Origin: Actinomycetes bacterium
GTDB taxonomy: Bacteria; Actinomycetota; Humimicrobiia; Humimicrobiales; Humimicrobiaceae
Length of the DNA: 32,469 bases
Direction of reading: 5' to 3'
NCBI GenBank assembly: GCA_022396035.1
Contig: JAIOXO010000019.1
Location: 1-32,469 of the forward strand
Positions 1 to 9,344 of the stretch are shown here, piece after piece. Positions within the stretch are counted from its first letter, which is position 1; each line of letters opens with the position of its first letter. Below the pieces are notes generated by a model, which did not search any database, was not told where the DNA came from, and saw nothing but the letters and a program-made list of their open reading frames with translations. The position numbers and the translations under genes were made by a program.

Positions 1-322
1 TTTCTTCCGCTGAAAGCTCGTCATTTACCACTTTTAACAGTGAATCAAAAGCATCAACTGCCAGCTTGGCATCCTCCTGGTTTTTAAACCGGTCATTGGT
101 TCCTGCCGGCAATCCCATCTTCTTATAGGCCAGACTGGACAGAGACATCATCATCTGGGTTAGTATATCCTTGGTTCCCAGCTTATCTATTTCTTCCTGT
201 AATTTTCTTAAAACCTCTTCCTGGTCTTCCTGTTCATTTTTTTCCCGGGCGCCGCTAAACTCTTCCTTTGCTTCAACGTCTTCCCCATTGCCGCTGCCAG
301 ATTTTTTTTCTTCCTCAGCCAA
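1..322 (-). CDS. DUF1844 family protein, 3' end outside window
   Basis: Small acidic protein whose C-terminus lies beyond base 1. The first 40 or so residues are rich in Glu, Lys and Gly and look disordered. They are followed by a helical stretch, DILTQMMMSLSSLAYKKMGL, then a segment beginning KNQEDAKLAVDAFDSLLKVV, which matches the DUF1844 pattern. The function of that family is unknown. I chose the TTG at 322-320 because GGGAGGTGAG lies just upstream. An in-frame ATG at 343-341 overlaps the apt stop as ATGA but has no Shine-Dalgarno sequence. It is the last visible gene of the TK1-peptidase-apt transcript. Confidence 0.75.
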   Translation of the reverse strand, partial: MAEEEKKSGSGNGEDVEAKEEFSGAREKNEQEDQEEVLRKLQEEIDKLGTKDILTQMMMSLSSLAYKKMGLPAGTNDRFKNQEDAKLAVDAFDSLLKVVNDELSAEE

Positions 323-339
323 AAAACTCACCTCCCTAG

Positions 340-861
340 TCATTCTGATTCATATTCAATTATTGAAAATACATCATAACCCTCAAGCAACTTTCTTGGA
401 TTCAGAAACTTAAGCTCTATCAAAAAACAAAAACCTACCACTGCCCCGCCCATTTTTTCTACCAGTTCTGCCTTGGCCTTGGCGGTTCCCCCGGTGGCCA
501 CCAGGTCATCCACTATCAGAACATGGTCTCCGGGGTTTATGGCATCAGTATGCATCTCCAGAACATTTTCTCCATATTCTAAAGAATATGAAACCCTGCA
601 GGTGTCAAAAGGCAGTTTGCCGGGCTTTCTGATAGGGATAAAGCCTACCCCCATTTTATAGGCCATTGCAGCACCAAAAACGAAACCCCTGGCCTCGGCC
701 CCCAGTATGGCATCTATTTTTACTCCCTTATAGTGATCGGCCATTATGTCTACCGAATGCCTGAAAGCCTCTCCATTTGCAAGCAGAGGAGTTATGTCCC
801 TGAACACTACTCCCTTTTTGGGAAAATCAGGGATGCTTCTTATAATTTTTTTTAAATCCAT
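340..861 (-). CDS. apt: Adenine phosphoribosyltransferase
   Basis: Purine salvage enzyme of the cytosol, converting adenine and PRPP to AMP and pyrophosphate. At 173 residues it has the usual size. It starts with the typical MDLKKIIRSIPDFPKKG segment, has RDITPLL near residue 22, and carries the PRPP-binding motif VLIVDDLVATGGTA near residues 113-126. It lies 21 bp downstream of the M3-like peptidase and is followed closely by the DUF1844 gene, so it is probably cotranscribed. No unusual residues were seen. Confidence 0.97.
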   Translation of the reverse strand: MDLKKIIRSIPDFPKKGVVFRDITPLLANGEAFRHSVDIMADHYKGVKIDAILGAEARGFVFGAAMAYKMGVGFIPIRKPGKLPFDTCRVSYSLEYGENVLEMHTDAINPGDHVLIVDDLVATGGTAKAKAELVEKMGGAVVGFCFLIELKFLNPRKLLEGYDVFSIIEYESE

Positions 862-882
862 ACTACTGCCTTCCTAGAAATA

Positions 883-2397
883 TTATAATCTTTTATAGCT
901 TTTAACACTGCTTAGCAGCGAGTCTATTAATAAATCCGTATCCAGCTGCTTGAAACCAAGCTGTTCCAGTATTTCCGCTGCATCATATTTCTGCCCATAG
1001 CTCCAGACCTCTTTCAAAAAATTACCAGCCCGCCGGTTTGAATACCACCTGTTTCCATACTCGGTGCAAAGGTACTGGTTAAGCTGCGCCTCAAAAGACC
1101 AGGCCCTGATGTAATTGGTACAATAAAAACCGGGGTCAACATCTGTCATGTAACTCTGCGGGGAATAGCTCATGTTACAGGCCCGGCCAAGTATCTGACA
1201 GTAGTCTTTCTCCCGGCCGGCAATAGGGCTTCCATCATGAAGCAAAAGCTCATACTCCAGTTTCCCTGCATACCTTCTACAATACCAGAGTTTTAACAAA
1301 TTACTAAAATAACAGAATTGGTCTGCAGCATCCGGACTCATTTTAATAAAATCCATCAACCACCACCTATTCTGCATCAGGGATTCGAGTAGAAATGCAA
1401 ATCCTTCTGTAACTGCATTATCCCCTAAAAACTTAAACTCAAAAGGCTGGGTGCAGGATGTATGGGCAAAATGCTGGGCATGCCCGCCCTCGTGAAAGAA
1501 AGCCTCAAAATCATCCTGGCCGCCACTGGGCATTACTACCAGATATATCTCCTCGGGAATTCTGACCGTTGAACAAAATGCCCGTGGAGACTTATTTTTT
1601 CGCCTCTCTATATCAAATATGATATTTTTCTGCTGATATATATCAATGTCCAGCCCCAGCAAAGTTTCAGAAAAGGCATCAATCATATAATCCTGTTTAA
1701 AATAGGGATCATACTCCTTTCCCCGTTTAACATAGGCAAAATCACTTCTACTACTCTGGTCCAAAGTTATTCCCAGCCGGGTGTATACCAGGTTCCCGAA
1801 GTGTTTCCGGTAAACATCCTGGGTCTGGTCCAGCAGTTTTTTCATACCTTCAAGGGTGTGGTTAAAATCCTCTCCTTTCAGAGAAGAGAAAAGCAAACTG
1901 TAGCTTTTAAAGCCCAGGTGCCTGGCCTGCTGGTGAGACTGCTTCCAATAGAGGCGCAGGTTATCATTTAATATCTCCGCAATTTTTTCATTTTTGACTT
2001 GTTCAATTTTATCCCTTTTCTGTTTAACCGGTTCATTGGCCAGCATTACATCCAGAAACCTGAAAGGGACCTGGTTTCCTTCAACCTTAACCTGGATTTG
2101 AGCTTCATCATTAGCTATTTCCTGCCTTATATGCTGCACCTGCTTCTCAATTAAATTCTCTGCACAAAACTTAAGCAGGTAAGCGTATCTCTTTTTGTTT
2201 TCACCCTTCTGTTGCTTCTGTATCTGCTGCAGATCTTCCATATTCTGGTAAGTAAAAAGCCAACCGTACTCTGCAAATATCTGATCCAGTTCCAAATTCT
2301 CTTTTCTTCCAGAGAAATGCAGATAATACTCCTTGTCCATCCTGGATAGAAATTCCTCTGCGCTTTTCCGGTATTTGCTTACATTCAGGCTAACCAA
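883..2397 (-). CDS. M3-like zinc metallopeptidase
   Basis: Predicted cytosolic gluzincin peptidase of 504 residues. The zinc-binding motif HEGGH is at residues 302-306, and a likely third ligand glutamate lies about 25 residues later in NAVTEGFAFLLESL (near E331). Layout and length suggest a relative of oligoendopeptidase F (M3), but I cannot assign the subfamily. No signal peptide is seen. The start is a TTG at 2397 with AAAGGAAAATA just upstream; the gene overlaps the TK1 C-subunit stop by 8 bp, which suggests translational coupling. Pairing of a peptidase with transketolase genes has no obvious metabolic meaning. Confidence 0.8.
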   Translation of the reverse strand: MVSLNVSKYRKSAEEFLSRMDKEYYLHFSGRKENLELDQIFAEYGWLFTYQNMEDLQQIQKQQKGENKKRYAYLLKFCAENLIEKQVQHIRQEIANDEAQIQVKVEGNQVPFRFLDVMLANEPVKQKRDKIEQVKNEKIAEILNDNLRLYWKQSHQQARHLGFKSYSLLFSSLKGEDFNHTLEGMKKLLDQTQDVYRKHFGNLVYTRLGITLDQSSRSDFAYVKRGKEYDPYFKQDYMIDAFSETLLGLDIDIYQQKNIIFDIERRKNKSPRAFCSTVRIPEEIYLVVMPSGGQDDFEAFFHEGGHAQHFAHTSCTQPFEFKFLGDNAVTEGFAFLLESLMQNRWWLMDFIKMSPDAADQFCYFSNLLKLWYCRRYAGKLEYELLLHDGSPIAGREKDYCQILGRACNMSYSPQSYMTDVDPGFYCTNYIRAWSFEAQLNQYLCTEYGNRWYSNRRAGNFLKEVWSYGQKYDAAEILEQLGFKQLDTDLLIDSLLSSVKSYKRL

Positions 2398-3358
2398 TAT
2401 TTTCCTTTACTGTTTTTACAATACTGTCAGCATCAAACCCATAAGCTTCAATAAGTTCCTGGGGAGTGCCCGAAGCTCCAAATTTATCTTGGACTCCCAA
2501 CCTGATAACTCTGGCCGGCTGTCCCTGGGAAAGAACCTCGCATACCGCACTGCCCAGACCGCCAATTACATTATGGTCTTCTACAGTTATGACCAGCCCT
2601 GTCTTGCGGGCACTGTCCATCAAGAGCTGCTGGTCGATAGGCTTGATGGATGCCATATTTATAAGATCTACCTCTATACCCTCCTGTTCCAGTTTTCTGG
2701 CTGCATCCATGGCTATATGGGTAGTAAAGCCGGCAGCAACTATGGTGGCGGCATCACCTTCAAACAACTTAACGCCTTTGCCCAGTTCAAACTGGTACTC
2801 ATCAGAAAATATAACCGGCGCCGAACCCCTGCAAAGCCTTACGTAGCAAGGGCCATCTATGTTAAGCACCTGTTCCAATACTTTTTCGGTTTCTGTAGCA
2901 TCAGCCGGGGACAGCACCTTAATATTGGGAATGGACCTCATTATAGCCACATCTTCAATGGCCTGATGGGTGGCTCCATCCTCTCCAACAGTAATACCGG
3001 TATGGGTTGCGCATATCTTTACATTAAGCCGGGGGTATGCTACCGATATGCTTACCTGATCTGCAGCTCTTTTAGAGGCAAATACCCCAAAAGTAGAGGC
3101 AAACGGAATTTTGCCCATGGTGGCCAACCCAGCAGCAGCACTCATCATATTGGATTCGGCTATTCCAAAATTGAAAAACCTGTGGGGAAACTTGGAACCA
3201 AAGATATTGGTTTTGGTGGATTTGGAAAGGTCGCAGTCCAAAACAACTATATCTTCATTTTCTTCTCCCAGTTCTGCCAGTTTCTTCCCGTACGCAGCCC
3301 GGGTAGCAATCTTTTTATCTTCAGTTGAAAGAATATTTTTTATATTATCTGGAATCAT
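2390..3358 (-). CDS. Transketolase, C-terminal subunit (TK1)
   Basis: Second half of a split transketolase (pyrimidine-binding and C-terminal domains, 322 residues). With the N-terminal subunit just upstream it should form a ThDP-dependent enzyme moving two-carbon ketol units in the pentose phosphate pathway. FGIAESN near residue 64 holds the catalytic glutamate. The motif THTGITVGEDGATHQ keeps the histidine corresponding to E. coli His461, and VRLCRG keeps an arginine at the expected phosphate-binding position. It therefore looks like an ordinary phosphosugar transketolase, unlike TK2 at 14031. The gap to the N-subunit is 35 bp. Confidence 0.93.
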   Translation of the reverse strand: MIPDNIKNILSTEDKKIATRAAYGKKLAELGEENEDIVVLDCDLSKSTKTNIFGSKFPHRFFNFGIAESNMMSAAAGLATMGKIPFASTFGVFASKRAADQVSISVAYPRLNVKICATHTGITVGEDGATHQAIEDVAIMRSIPNIKVLSPADATETEKVLEQVLNIDGPCYVRLCRGSAPVIFSDEYQFELGKGVKLFEGDAATIVAAGFTTHIAMDAARKLEQEGIEVDLINMASIKPIDQQLLMDSARKTGLVITVEDHNVIGGLGSAVCEVLSQGQPARVIRLGVQDKFGASGTPQELIEAYGFDADSIVKTVKENIG

Positions 3359-3393
3359 AAAAACTCCTTAATTTCTAGTTTTAATACCTTTTC

Positions 3394-4218
3394 TTACCTG
3401 TTAAGACACTCTATGGCTTTAGCCTTTTGTTCCTCAGATGGAGCCTGGCCATGCCACTCGCAAAGGCCTTCCATAAAATCAACACCTTTTCCTTTGACCG
3501 TATTGGCAACTATAGCCGCTGGTTTATCCCTGGTGTCCATTGCTTTTTTGACCGCCTGTTCAATCTGGTCAAGATCATGGCCATCTATCTCTATTACCTC
3601 CCAGCCAAAAGCTTTCCATTTATCGGCCAGGGGTTCACTATTCATAATATCTCTGGTAAATCCGTCAATCTGGAGCCCGTTCTTATCTACAAATACAGTA
3701 AGGTTGTCCAGCTTGTAGTGCGCTGCCGCCATAGCCGCCTCCCATATCTGGCCTTCTTCGCATTCTCCGTCACCAACAACAGCAAAAACTTTTAAGCTCT
3801 GCTTATCCAGTTTTGCTCCCAGTGCCATGCCCACGGCGCAGGACAATCCCTGACCCAGCGAACCTGTGCTCATATCTACGCCCGGGGTTTTATTCATATC
3901 CGGGTGACCCTGAAGTATGCTTCCAAACTTCCTTAAAGTCTTAAGGTGGGACTTTTCAAAGTATCCCTTCTCTGCCAGTGCAGCATAGAGTACCGGACAG
4001 GCATGCCCCTTGGAGAGTACCACCCTGTCCCTGTCCTTTTTCCCTGGATCCCGGGGATCAATATTTAATATTCCGCTAAAATACAGATAGGCAAACACGT
4101 CAGTCATGGATAATGCTCCGCCAGGATGGCCGGATCCTGCCTCACATAGCATATCGATGATATCAACCCTTATCGCCTTCGCGGATTGCTGCAACTTTTT
4201 TTTCATTTCTTCTTCCAT
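3394..4218 (-). CDS. Transketolase, N-terminal subunit (TK1)
   Basis: ThDP/Mg-binding half of the split transketolase, 274 residues. Seen in the protein: GSGHPGGALS (first active-site His), LSKGHACPVLYA, MSTGSLGQGL and the ThDP motif GDGECEEGQIWEAAM running on to DKNGLQIDG. The ATG at 4218 follows AAAGGAATCC. It is the first gene of the minus-strand transcript running down to base 1. A TATAAT hexamer on the minus strand at 4263-4258 is a plausible -10, but I found no convincing -35 partner. Confidence 0.94.
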   Translation of the reverse strand: MEEEMKKKLQQSAKAIRVDIIDMLCEAGSGHPGGALSMTDVFAYLYFSGILNIDPRDPGKKDRDRVVLSKGHACPVLYAALAEKGYFEKSHLKTLRKFGSILQGHPDMNKTPGVDMSTGSLGQGLSCAVGMALGAKLDKQSLKVFAVVGDGECEEGQIWEAAMAAAHYKLDNLTVFVDKNGLQIDGFTRDIMNSEPLADKWKAFGWEVIEIDGHDLDQIEQAVKKAMDTRDKPAAIVANTVKGKGVDFMEGLCEWHGQAPSEEQKAKAIECLNR

Positions 4219-4343
4219 CCGGATTCCTTTCTTTATTTACATAAAATCAATTGTATAATTATAGTAAAAATAACCAGTTTTAAAAAGTTTGTAATAATAT
4301 ATTAGCATTAGTAGAATATATAAAAAATGATAAAAGGAAAATA

Positions 4344-5720
4344 ATGTATAAAAAAGAGCTTTACAAAAAAATTTTGATAATTGGAGGAAATGTTGCCGGA
4401 CTGGCAGCAGCCAGCCAGGCCAAAAGGGTTTACCCTGAAGCTGAAGTCATGGTACTGGAATCAGGCCAGTATATTTCCTACGGGTCATGCGGACTGCCCT
4501 ATTATGTTACCGGCGAGATAAAAGATTTTGAACAGATTTTTGTCTACTCTCCCAAATTTTTTGAAGAAAAAAGGGATATCAGAATTCTGTTAAACCATAG
4601 GGTAACCCGGCTGGATACCGCCAACAAGCAGGTCATCGTAAACGACGGCCAGGCAATCGGATACGACCGCCTGATTATATGCAGCGGAGCCTCCCCGGTG
4701 CCCATTGATTTACCCGGGTCACATTTACAGAATATTTTTACATTCTGGAATGTAGTAGATACGGTAAAAGTTAAAACCTTTATTGATGAAAATAAACCCA
4801 GAAAAGCAGTGATCGCAGGAGCTGGTTCCATAGGACTGCTTATGGCAGAAACCTTTAAGGCCCTGGGTATAGAGGTGACCATAGTTGAACTGGCTGAAAA
4901 AATATTAAAAGACTATGAGACTGAAATTACCGACCTGGTGGCAGAAGCCCTGAAACAGAACCAGATTAAGGTTATGCTGTCCTCTAAAATCTTAAGCTTT
5001 GACGGCAGGGGAAGCAATTTAGCCCAATCAGCCACCATAAGCCAGTGCCATGAAACCATAAATTTGGAAACAGATATGACCCTGATGTCAGTAGGAGTTA
5101 GGCCCAACACCGATTTTCTGTCTTCTACCTCAGTAGAGCTGGGGCCATATAATGCAGTTAAGGTAAATCCAAGCCTGCAATCCTCCCATATTAATATTTT
5201 TGCTGCTGGAGACTGCGCTACGGTGAAGAATATAGTAACCGGAAAAGATGATTATATTCCCACCGCCAATAATGCTGCCAAAACCGGAAGAATAGCAGGG
5301 GCAAATGCAGCTGGCGCAAATATCACTTTTAAGGGCTCGGTTAATACCAAGGTGGATAAAATCTTTGGCCTGGAGTTTGCTAAAACAGGGATAAACATAG
5401 AAGAAGCTTCTGCTATGGGCTATGAAGTTCTCAAGGTTACCGGAAGCTATCCCTCTCATGTAAAAGCACTGCCCGGAGCCGATCCTATAACCATAGTTCT
5501 GGCGGCTGATATTAAAACCAGGAAGATCCTGGGGGCCCAGATGGTTGGTAAAAAAGAGGTAAGTAAACGTATTGATGTGTTTGCGGCTGCCATTACCGCC
5601 GAAATGACTGTAGACGATGTATATATGCTGGATCTATCCTATGCCCCCAAAGTAGCCACGGTATGGGACCCGGTAAACAAGATCTGTGCCAAAGCAGTAC
5701 TTGCCCTGGACCAATCCTAG
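4344..5720 (+). CDS. FAD-dependent CoA-disulfide reductase / NADH oxidase family protein
   Basis: Cytosolic flavoprotein of 458 residues from the pyridine nucleotide-disulfide oxidoreductase family. The FAD site is GGNVAG at residues 14-19, the redox cysteine is C49 in YGSCGLPYY, a second nucleotide site GAGSIGLLMAE lies near residue 158, and the FAD-proximal AAGDCA motif is near residue 287. The single-cysteine SCGLPYY motif is typical of CoA-disulfide reductases and NADH oxidases. Likely role: thiol or oxygen defence in an anaerobe. It stands alone, transcribed away from TK1, and its stop lies only 4 bp from the stop of the convergent yhaM gene. Confidence 0.88.
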   Translation: MYKKELYKKILIIGGNVAGLAAASQAKRVYPEAEVMVLESGQYISYGSCGLPYYVTGEIKDFEQIFVYSPKFFEEKRDIRILLNHRVTRLDTANKQVIVNDGQAIGYDRLIICSGASPVPIDLPGSHLQNIFTFWNVVDTVKVKTFIDENKPRKAVIAGAGSIGLLMAETFKALGIEVTIVELAEKILKDYETEITDLVAEALKQNQIKVMLSSKILSFDGRGSNLAQSATISQCHETINLETDMTLMSVGVRPNTDFLSSTSVELGPYNAVKVNPSLQSSHINIFAAGDCATVKNIVTGKDDYIPTANNAAKTGRIAGANAAGANITFKGSVNTKVDKIFGLEFAKTGINIEEASAMGYEVLKVTGSYPSHVKALPGADPITIVLAADIKTRKILGAQMVGKKEVSKRIDVFAAAITAEMTVDDVYMLDLSYAPKVATVWDPVNKICAKAVLALDQS

Positions 5721-5724
5721 TATT

Positions 5725-6753
5725 TTAAAACAGGCCTTCCTGTTCACCATCCCCGTCATCTTCCTGGTCCGGATAGTAGGGGTGGCCTGAGTCATCCAGC
5801 TTTCTAAGCAGAACTGAACGCTCAAAGTTCTTTACAAAATGGGACCATCCCTCGTCCCCGCTGCCCTGGTCAAACAGGTCATTGTAGGCAGCTATCTCCG
5901 CATCCATATAATCCACATGGTGGACTATAAATGCTTCCAGTATCTTGGGCCTCTTGGGTGACCCAAATTCCTTGTATCCATGGTGGGAAAGGATTATATG
6001 TAATATTCTGTCCTTCAGGTCAGCAGGAAAACCCTTGATCTGATTAATTTTTTCCAGAACCCAGCTATACCCCATAGTTATATGGCCCAGCAGCTTGCCC
6101 TCATCAGTAAATTTAATAACTACTCCCACTTCATATTCTTTCATCTTGCCTATGTCATGGAGCAGGGCTCCGGCTATTAGCAGATCCCTGTTTATATTCT
6201 GGTAAGTATCAGCGACCAGGTCGCAGACCCTGCATACATAAAGGGTATGTTCCAGCAGCCCGCCACCATAGGCATGATGGTACTGTACTGCTGCTGTTGC
6301 CTTACAGAAGTCGGCTGCAAATTTTTTGTCACCAAAAAAAGCCTGCAGCAGCTGTTTTAAATAATGGTTTTTAACCGAATCTACCTTTAGCTTGATTTCG
6401 GCGAACATCTCGTCAACATCTCTTTTGGTGGATTTGATAAAATCAGTATAATCAATATTCTTTTTATCTTCTATTTTGGATAGAGATTCAATAGTAAGCT
6501 GTTTACTGCTCCTGTATTCACTAACCGAACCGGCAACTGCTACAAAATCACCTTCTTTAAAATCAGCAGCCTGATTTAAGGCTTCGGTCCAGACTACGGC
6601 CTGTATATCCCCTTCCCGGTCCTGCAGGGTCAACAAACAAAAATCATCCCCGTTTTTTTTCTTCTTTACTATTTTTTTGGCCACTACAAATACGGAGTTT
6701 ATGTGGGAGCCAACTTTCAAATCATTTACAAATTCTTTTTTCCGGTAATTCAT
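5725..6753 (-). CDS. yhaM: 3'-5' exoribonuclease YhaM family (OB fold + HD domain)
   Basis: Protein of 342 residues. An N-terminal OB-fold, roughly residues 8-95 (FCLLTLQDREGDIQAVVW), precedes an HD hydrolase domain with QYHHAYGGGLLEHTL, then LLHDIGKMKEYE, then LSHHGYKEFGSPKRP. This order is diagnostic of YhaM/CMP-binding factor exonucleases, which trim RNA or single-stranded DNA. I chose the ATG at 6753, two bases after the surE stop. A TTG at 6774 would add seven residues and overlap surE, with no better Shine-Dalgarno sequence. The C-terminus is acidic (EDDGDGEQEGLF). Confidence 0.9.
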   Translation of the reverse strand: MNYRKKEFVNDLKVGSHINSVFVVAKKIVKKKKNGDDFCLLTLQDREGDIQAVVWTEALNQAADFKEGDFVAVAGSVSEYRSSKQLTIESLSKIEDKKNIDYTDFIKSTKRDVDEMFAEIKLKVDSVKNHYLKQLLQAFFGDKKFAADFCKATAAVQYHHAYGGGLLEHTLYVCRVCDLVADTYQNINRDLLIAGALLHDIGKMKEYEVGVVIKFTDEGKLLGHITMGYSWVLEKINQIKGFPADLKDRILHIILSHHGYKEFGSPKRPKILEAFIVHHVDYMDAEIAAYNDLFDQGSGDEGWSHFVKNFERSVLLRKLDDSGHPYYPDQEDDGDGEQEGLF

Positions 6754-6755
6754 AA

Positions 6756-7532
6756 TTATTTCTCTATTTCCCAATTTTTAAAATAATCTATTTTACTGTA
6801 GTCAGTCATATCATAATGTACCGGTGTAATGGATATATATCCATTTTTAATGGCACAATAGTCATCACTTTCATTTTCACACATCTGTACAAATTCTCCA
6901 TCCATCCAGTAATAATTTCTTCCCCTGGGATCGGTTCTCTTGATAAAGAAATCATTGAATTTAGCAGTACTCTGGCAGGTAATTCTAATCCCCTTGATTT
7001 GTTTTTCAGGAAGGTCAGGCAAATTTATATTCAACAGTACTTTCCGGGGAAGACCGCCTCTGGATATTATCATCTTAGCCATTTTTTTGGCAAATCCGGC
7101 AGCATAGCTGTAGTCCGGATTCTTCAAATTATCTACAGATATAGCCATGGACGGTATGTCGTATACCGTTCCTTCGGTAGCAGCAGATACCGTGCCCGAA
7201 TATATTACGTTCTCCCCAATATTGGCTCCCTTATTTATCCCGGATATAACCAGGTCTGGTTTTTTACCCAGAATAGCCTTTACTGCCAGTTTTACACAAT
7301 CTGCCGGGGTTCCATCTACCGCATAGCCAAAAAATTTGCCGTCTCTGGTTTCTTCCCAAACCGGTATGGGGCTGAACACGGTAATGGCATGCCCTACTGC
7401 ACTCCTTTCCTTGTCCGGAGCAATGACCACCACCTTAAACTGGTCATCTTCCCTAATTTCCCTATAGAGCCTGTACAGCCCTTCGGACTCAATCCCGTCA
7501 TCATTGGTGAGTAGTATCGTTTTTTTATCCAT
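6756..7532 (-). CDS. surE: 5'/3'-nucleotidase SurE
   Basis: Metal-dependent nucleoside monophosphate phosphatase, 258 residues, the normal SurE length. LLTNDDGIESEGL at residues 7-19 holds the metal-binding DD pair. APDKERSAVGHAIT, DGTPADCVK and SGINKGANIGENVIYSGTVSAA are the conserved substrate and metal loops. It is the first gene of a two-gene operon with yhaM, a sensible nucleotide/RNA turnover pair. A good promoter lies just upstream at 7561-7589. Confidence 0.96.
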   Translation of the reverse strand: MDKKTILLTNDDGIESEGLYRLYREIREDDQFKVVVIAPDKERSAVGHAITVFSPIPVWEETRDGKFFGYAVDGTPADCVKLAVKAILGKKPDLVISGINKGANIGENVIYSGTVSAATEGTVYDIPSMAISVDNLKNPDYSYAAGFAKKMAKMIISRGGLPRKVLLNINLPDLPEKQIKGIRITCQSTAKFNDFFIKRTDPRGRNYYWMDGEFVQMCENESDDYCAIKNGYISITPVHYDMTDYSKIDYFKNWEIEK

Positions 7533-7560
7533 ACATAATTTCTATAATTTTAATTTTTTA

Positions 7561-7589
7561 ATTTTAAACAAAAAAAATGGTTTAAGCAA
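7561..7589 (-). promoter_or_regulatory. Predicted sigma70-type promoter of surE-yhaM
   Basis: On the minus strand, TTGCTT (7589-7584) and TAAAAT (7566-7561) are separated by exactly 17 bp and end 28 bp before the surE ATG. Only sequence similarity supports this. The 180-bp spacer between surE and the rhamnulokinase gene holds no ORF or clear terminator that I could see. Confidence 0.5.
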
Positions 7590-7712
7590 AAATACCCGGG
7601 ACAAGTAAAACCAGATAATACAGAAACCGTACTGTTTTCACCCCGGAGAGCACAGGCATTAAACCACCACTAAAATAGTATATAGCGCTACAGGCACCCT
7701 ATAGTAAATCTT

Positions 7713-9188
7713 TTAAAAATTTATATTGGTAATATAATCATTATAAGCCTGTTCCCAGCTGGACGTTTGTTGGGGCTGATAAGGTTTTACTGCCGAAGAA
7801 TTTTTGGATATCTCTCTTCCCTGGCTTAAATTACTTATCTGGCCTGCAGCCTTAAGCTGCATTAAGAAATTGCCTACCGAGGTAGTTTCGGTAGGACCGG
7901 CAATAACCGGTATTCCGGTAGCATCAGCTGTCCACTGGCATAATAATCTGTCTTTGGTGCCGCCTCCGATAAGATGCAGCAGCTCCAGCTTTTGGCCGGT
8001 TAACTTTTCTAATGATTTAACCTCATGCTTGAACTTTAATACCAGCCCCTCATAGAACAGCCTGGCTGCTTCCCCTATACTTTCGGGCTTATGTCCGCTG
8101 CAGTTATCCCCTATTACCTGAGGCATATCCGAGCTGGGGTGGGTAAAGGCAGGATTGTTTACATCTATAAAACCGGCAAAAGGTGAAGCAGCCCGGGCTA
8201 ACTCCATGATCCTGTCCCAGGCAATTTTTTCTCCCAGATCCTTTATCCATTTAGCCCTGCATTGCTGTATTATCCACATTCCGGTTATGTTTTTTATAAA
8301 TAAATTACTATCTTCTGCTCCTCCCTCATTGGAATAACCCAGATCAAAAACCTCTTTATTTATTATGGGCTTTTCTGTTTCCTTGCCCAGTATAGCCCAG
8401 GTACCCAGGCTTAAAAAAGCCCAGTTCCTGTCGCTGCTAACCGGTATTCCCGCTACAGCTGATGGGGTATCATGGGTAACCGGAGCAATGACTTCTAAAG
8501 GCCTGATTCCCAGATGGCTGCATACCGAATCAGAAATCCTGCCTATTTTTTCTCCCGGTTTGATAATAGGGGCAAACCGGTCAGCAGGAAGGCCGGCTGC
8601 CCTGAGTATTTTATCCTCCCATTTCTTTTCTACCTGGTTATACATTATTGTAGTGGTAATCCTGGTCCATTCATTAAAAGTCTTGCCGGTAAGAAAGTAA
8701 TTTAAAATATCAGGTATGCTGAGATAGGTCTTACCGTATTCAATTTCCGGTGCCTGGTTTATGCTCAGGGAAAAAAGCTGAAAAAGATCAAATATAGGGC
8801 TAACCTCTGATCCCGCCAGTTTGAAAAGGTCAAAAGCTGGAATCAATTTCAGCAACTTTTTGCTGTCTTTGCTCCGCTGCTGATCCCGGTAATGTACTGG
8901 GTTGGACACAAGTTTACCGTTTTTGCCAATAAACCCAAAGTCTGCACCCCAGGCATCCAGAGCCAGTGATTGTATATCCCTGTACTGTTCCAATGATTTC
9001 TGTATGCCTATTTTAAGTTCTTCATACAGGCTTAAAATATCCCAGTATAAGGTGCCGGAAGCGTAGACCGGCCTGTTTTCAAACCGGTGGGTTACCGCCA
9101 TGCTATATTTATTACCATCAAAGCTGAATACGGCAGCTCTTCCATTGCTGGCCCCAAAATCAAATACCAGATAATTTCTATTGCTCAT
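7713..9188 (-). CDS. Rhamnulokinase-like FGGY carbohydrate kinase
   Basis: ATP-dependent sugar kinase of 491 residues. The N-terminal nucleotide motif DFGASNGRAAVF, followed by THRFENRPVYASGTLYWDIL, is the typical rhamnulokinase pattern. GGGTKDRLLCQWTADATGIP and AGPTETTSVGNFLMQL in the C-terminal half match the RhaB ATP-binding region. The best guess is phosphorylation of L-rhamnulose or L-fuculose, but no matching isomerase or class II (AraD-type) aldolase is present, so another ketose is possible. It sits downstream of the transaldolase operon but beyond a strong terminator, so it is probably transcribed separately. The ATG follows AGGGGGATCG. Confidence 0.85.
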   Translation of the reverse strand: MSNRNYLVFDFGASNGRAAVFSFDGNKYSMAVTHRFENRPVYASGTLYWDILSLYEELKIGIQKSLEQYRDIQSLALDAWGADFGFIGKNGKLVSNPVHYRDQQRSKDSKKLLKLIPAFDLFKLAGSEVSPIFDLFQLFSLSINQAPEIEYGKTYLSIPDILNYFLTGKTFNEWTRITTTIMYNQVEKKWEDKILRAAGLPADRFAPIIKPGEKIGRISDSVCSHLGIRPLEVIAPVTHDTPSAVAGIPVSSDRNWAFLSLGTWAILGKETEKPIINKEVFDLGYSNEGGAEDSNLFIKNITGMWIIQQCRAKWIKDLGEKIAWDRIMELARAASPFAGFIDVNNPAFTHPSSDMPQVIGDNCSGHKPESIGEAARLFYEGLVLKFKHEVKSLEKLTGQKLELLHLIGGGTKDRLLCQWTADATGIPVIAGPTETTSVGNFLMQLKAAGQISNLSQGREISKNSSAVKPYQPQQTSSWEQAYNDYITNINF

Positions 9189-9285
9189 CGATCCCCCTAA
9201 TCAATTAATAAAAATAGTAAGGATATTAAAAGATTAATACAGTTTTCTTAAATTTAAAAGTCTTAAACCCGGCAGGACCTTGGTA

Positions 9286-9336
9286 TAAAATAATAAGGGG
9301 CCATGCTCCCTTTTTCAGAAGCATGGCCCCTTATGG
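9286..9336 (-). terminator. Rho-independent terminator after the transaldolase gene
   Basis: A perfect 15-bp stem is formed by ataaggggccatgct (9293-9307) and its complement (9320-9334), with a 12-nt loop. Read on the minus strand it begins about 10 bp after the transaldolase stop and is followed by a T-rich run (TTATTTTAT). It should end the E1-alpha/E1-beta/transaldolase transcript. Confidence 0.88.
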
Positions 9337-9344
9337 TTTTTAGC

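Noticed and set aside
2333-3328. Long plus-strand ORF opposite the TK1 C-subunit
   Set aside because: Shadow frame of a clear transketolase gene; no family features or ribosome site.
7713-9188. Complete rhamnose or fucose microcompartment pathway
   Set aside because: Only the kinase is present; the isomerase, the matching aldolase, lactaldehyde enzymes and aldehyde dehydrogenase are not in the window.
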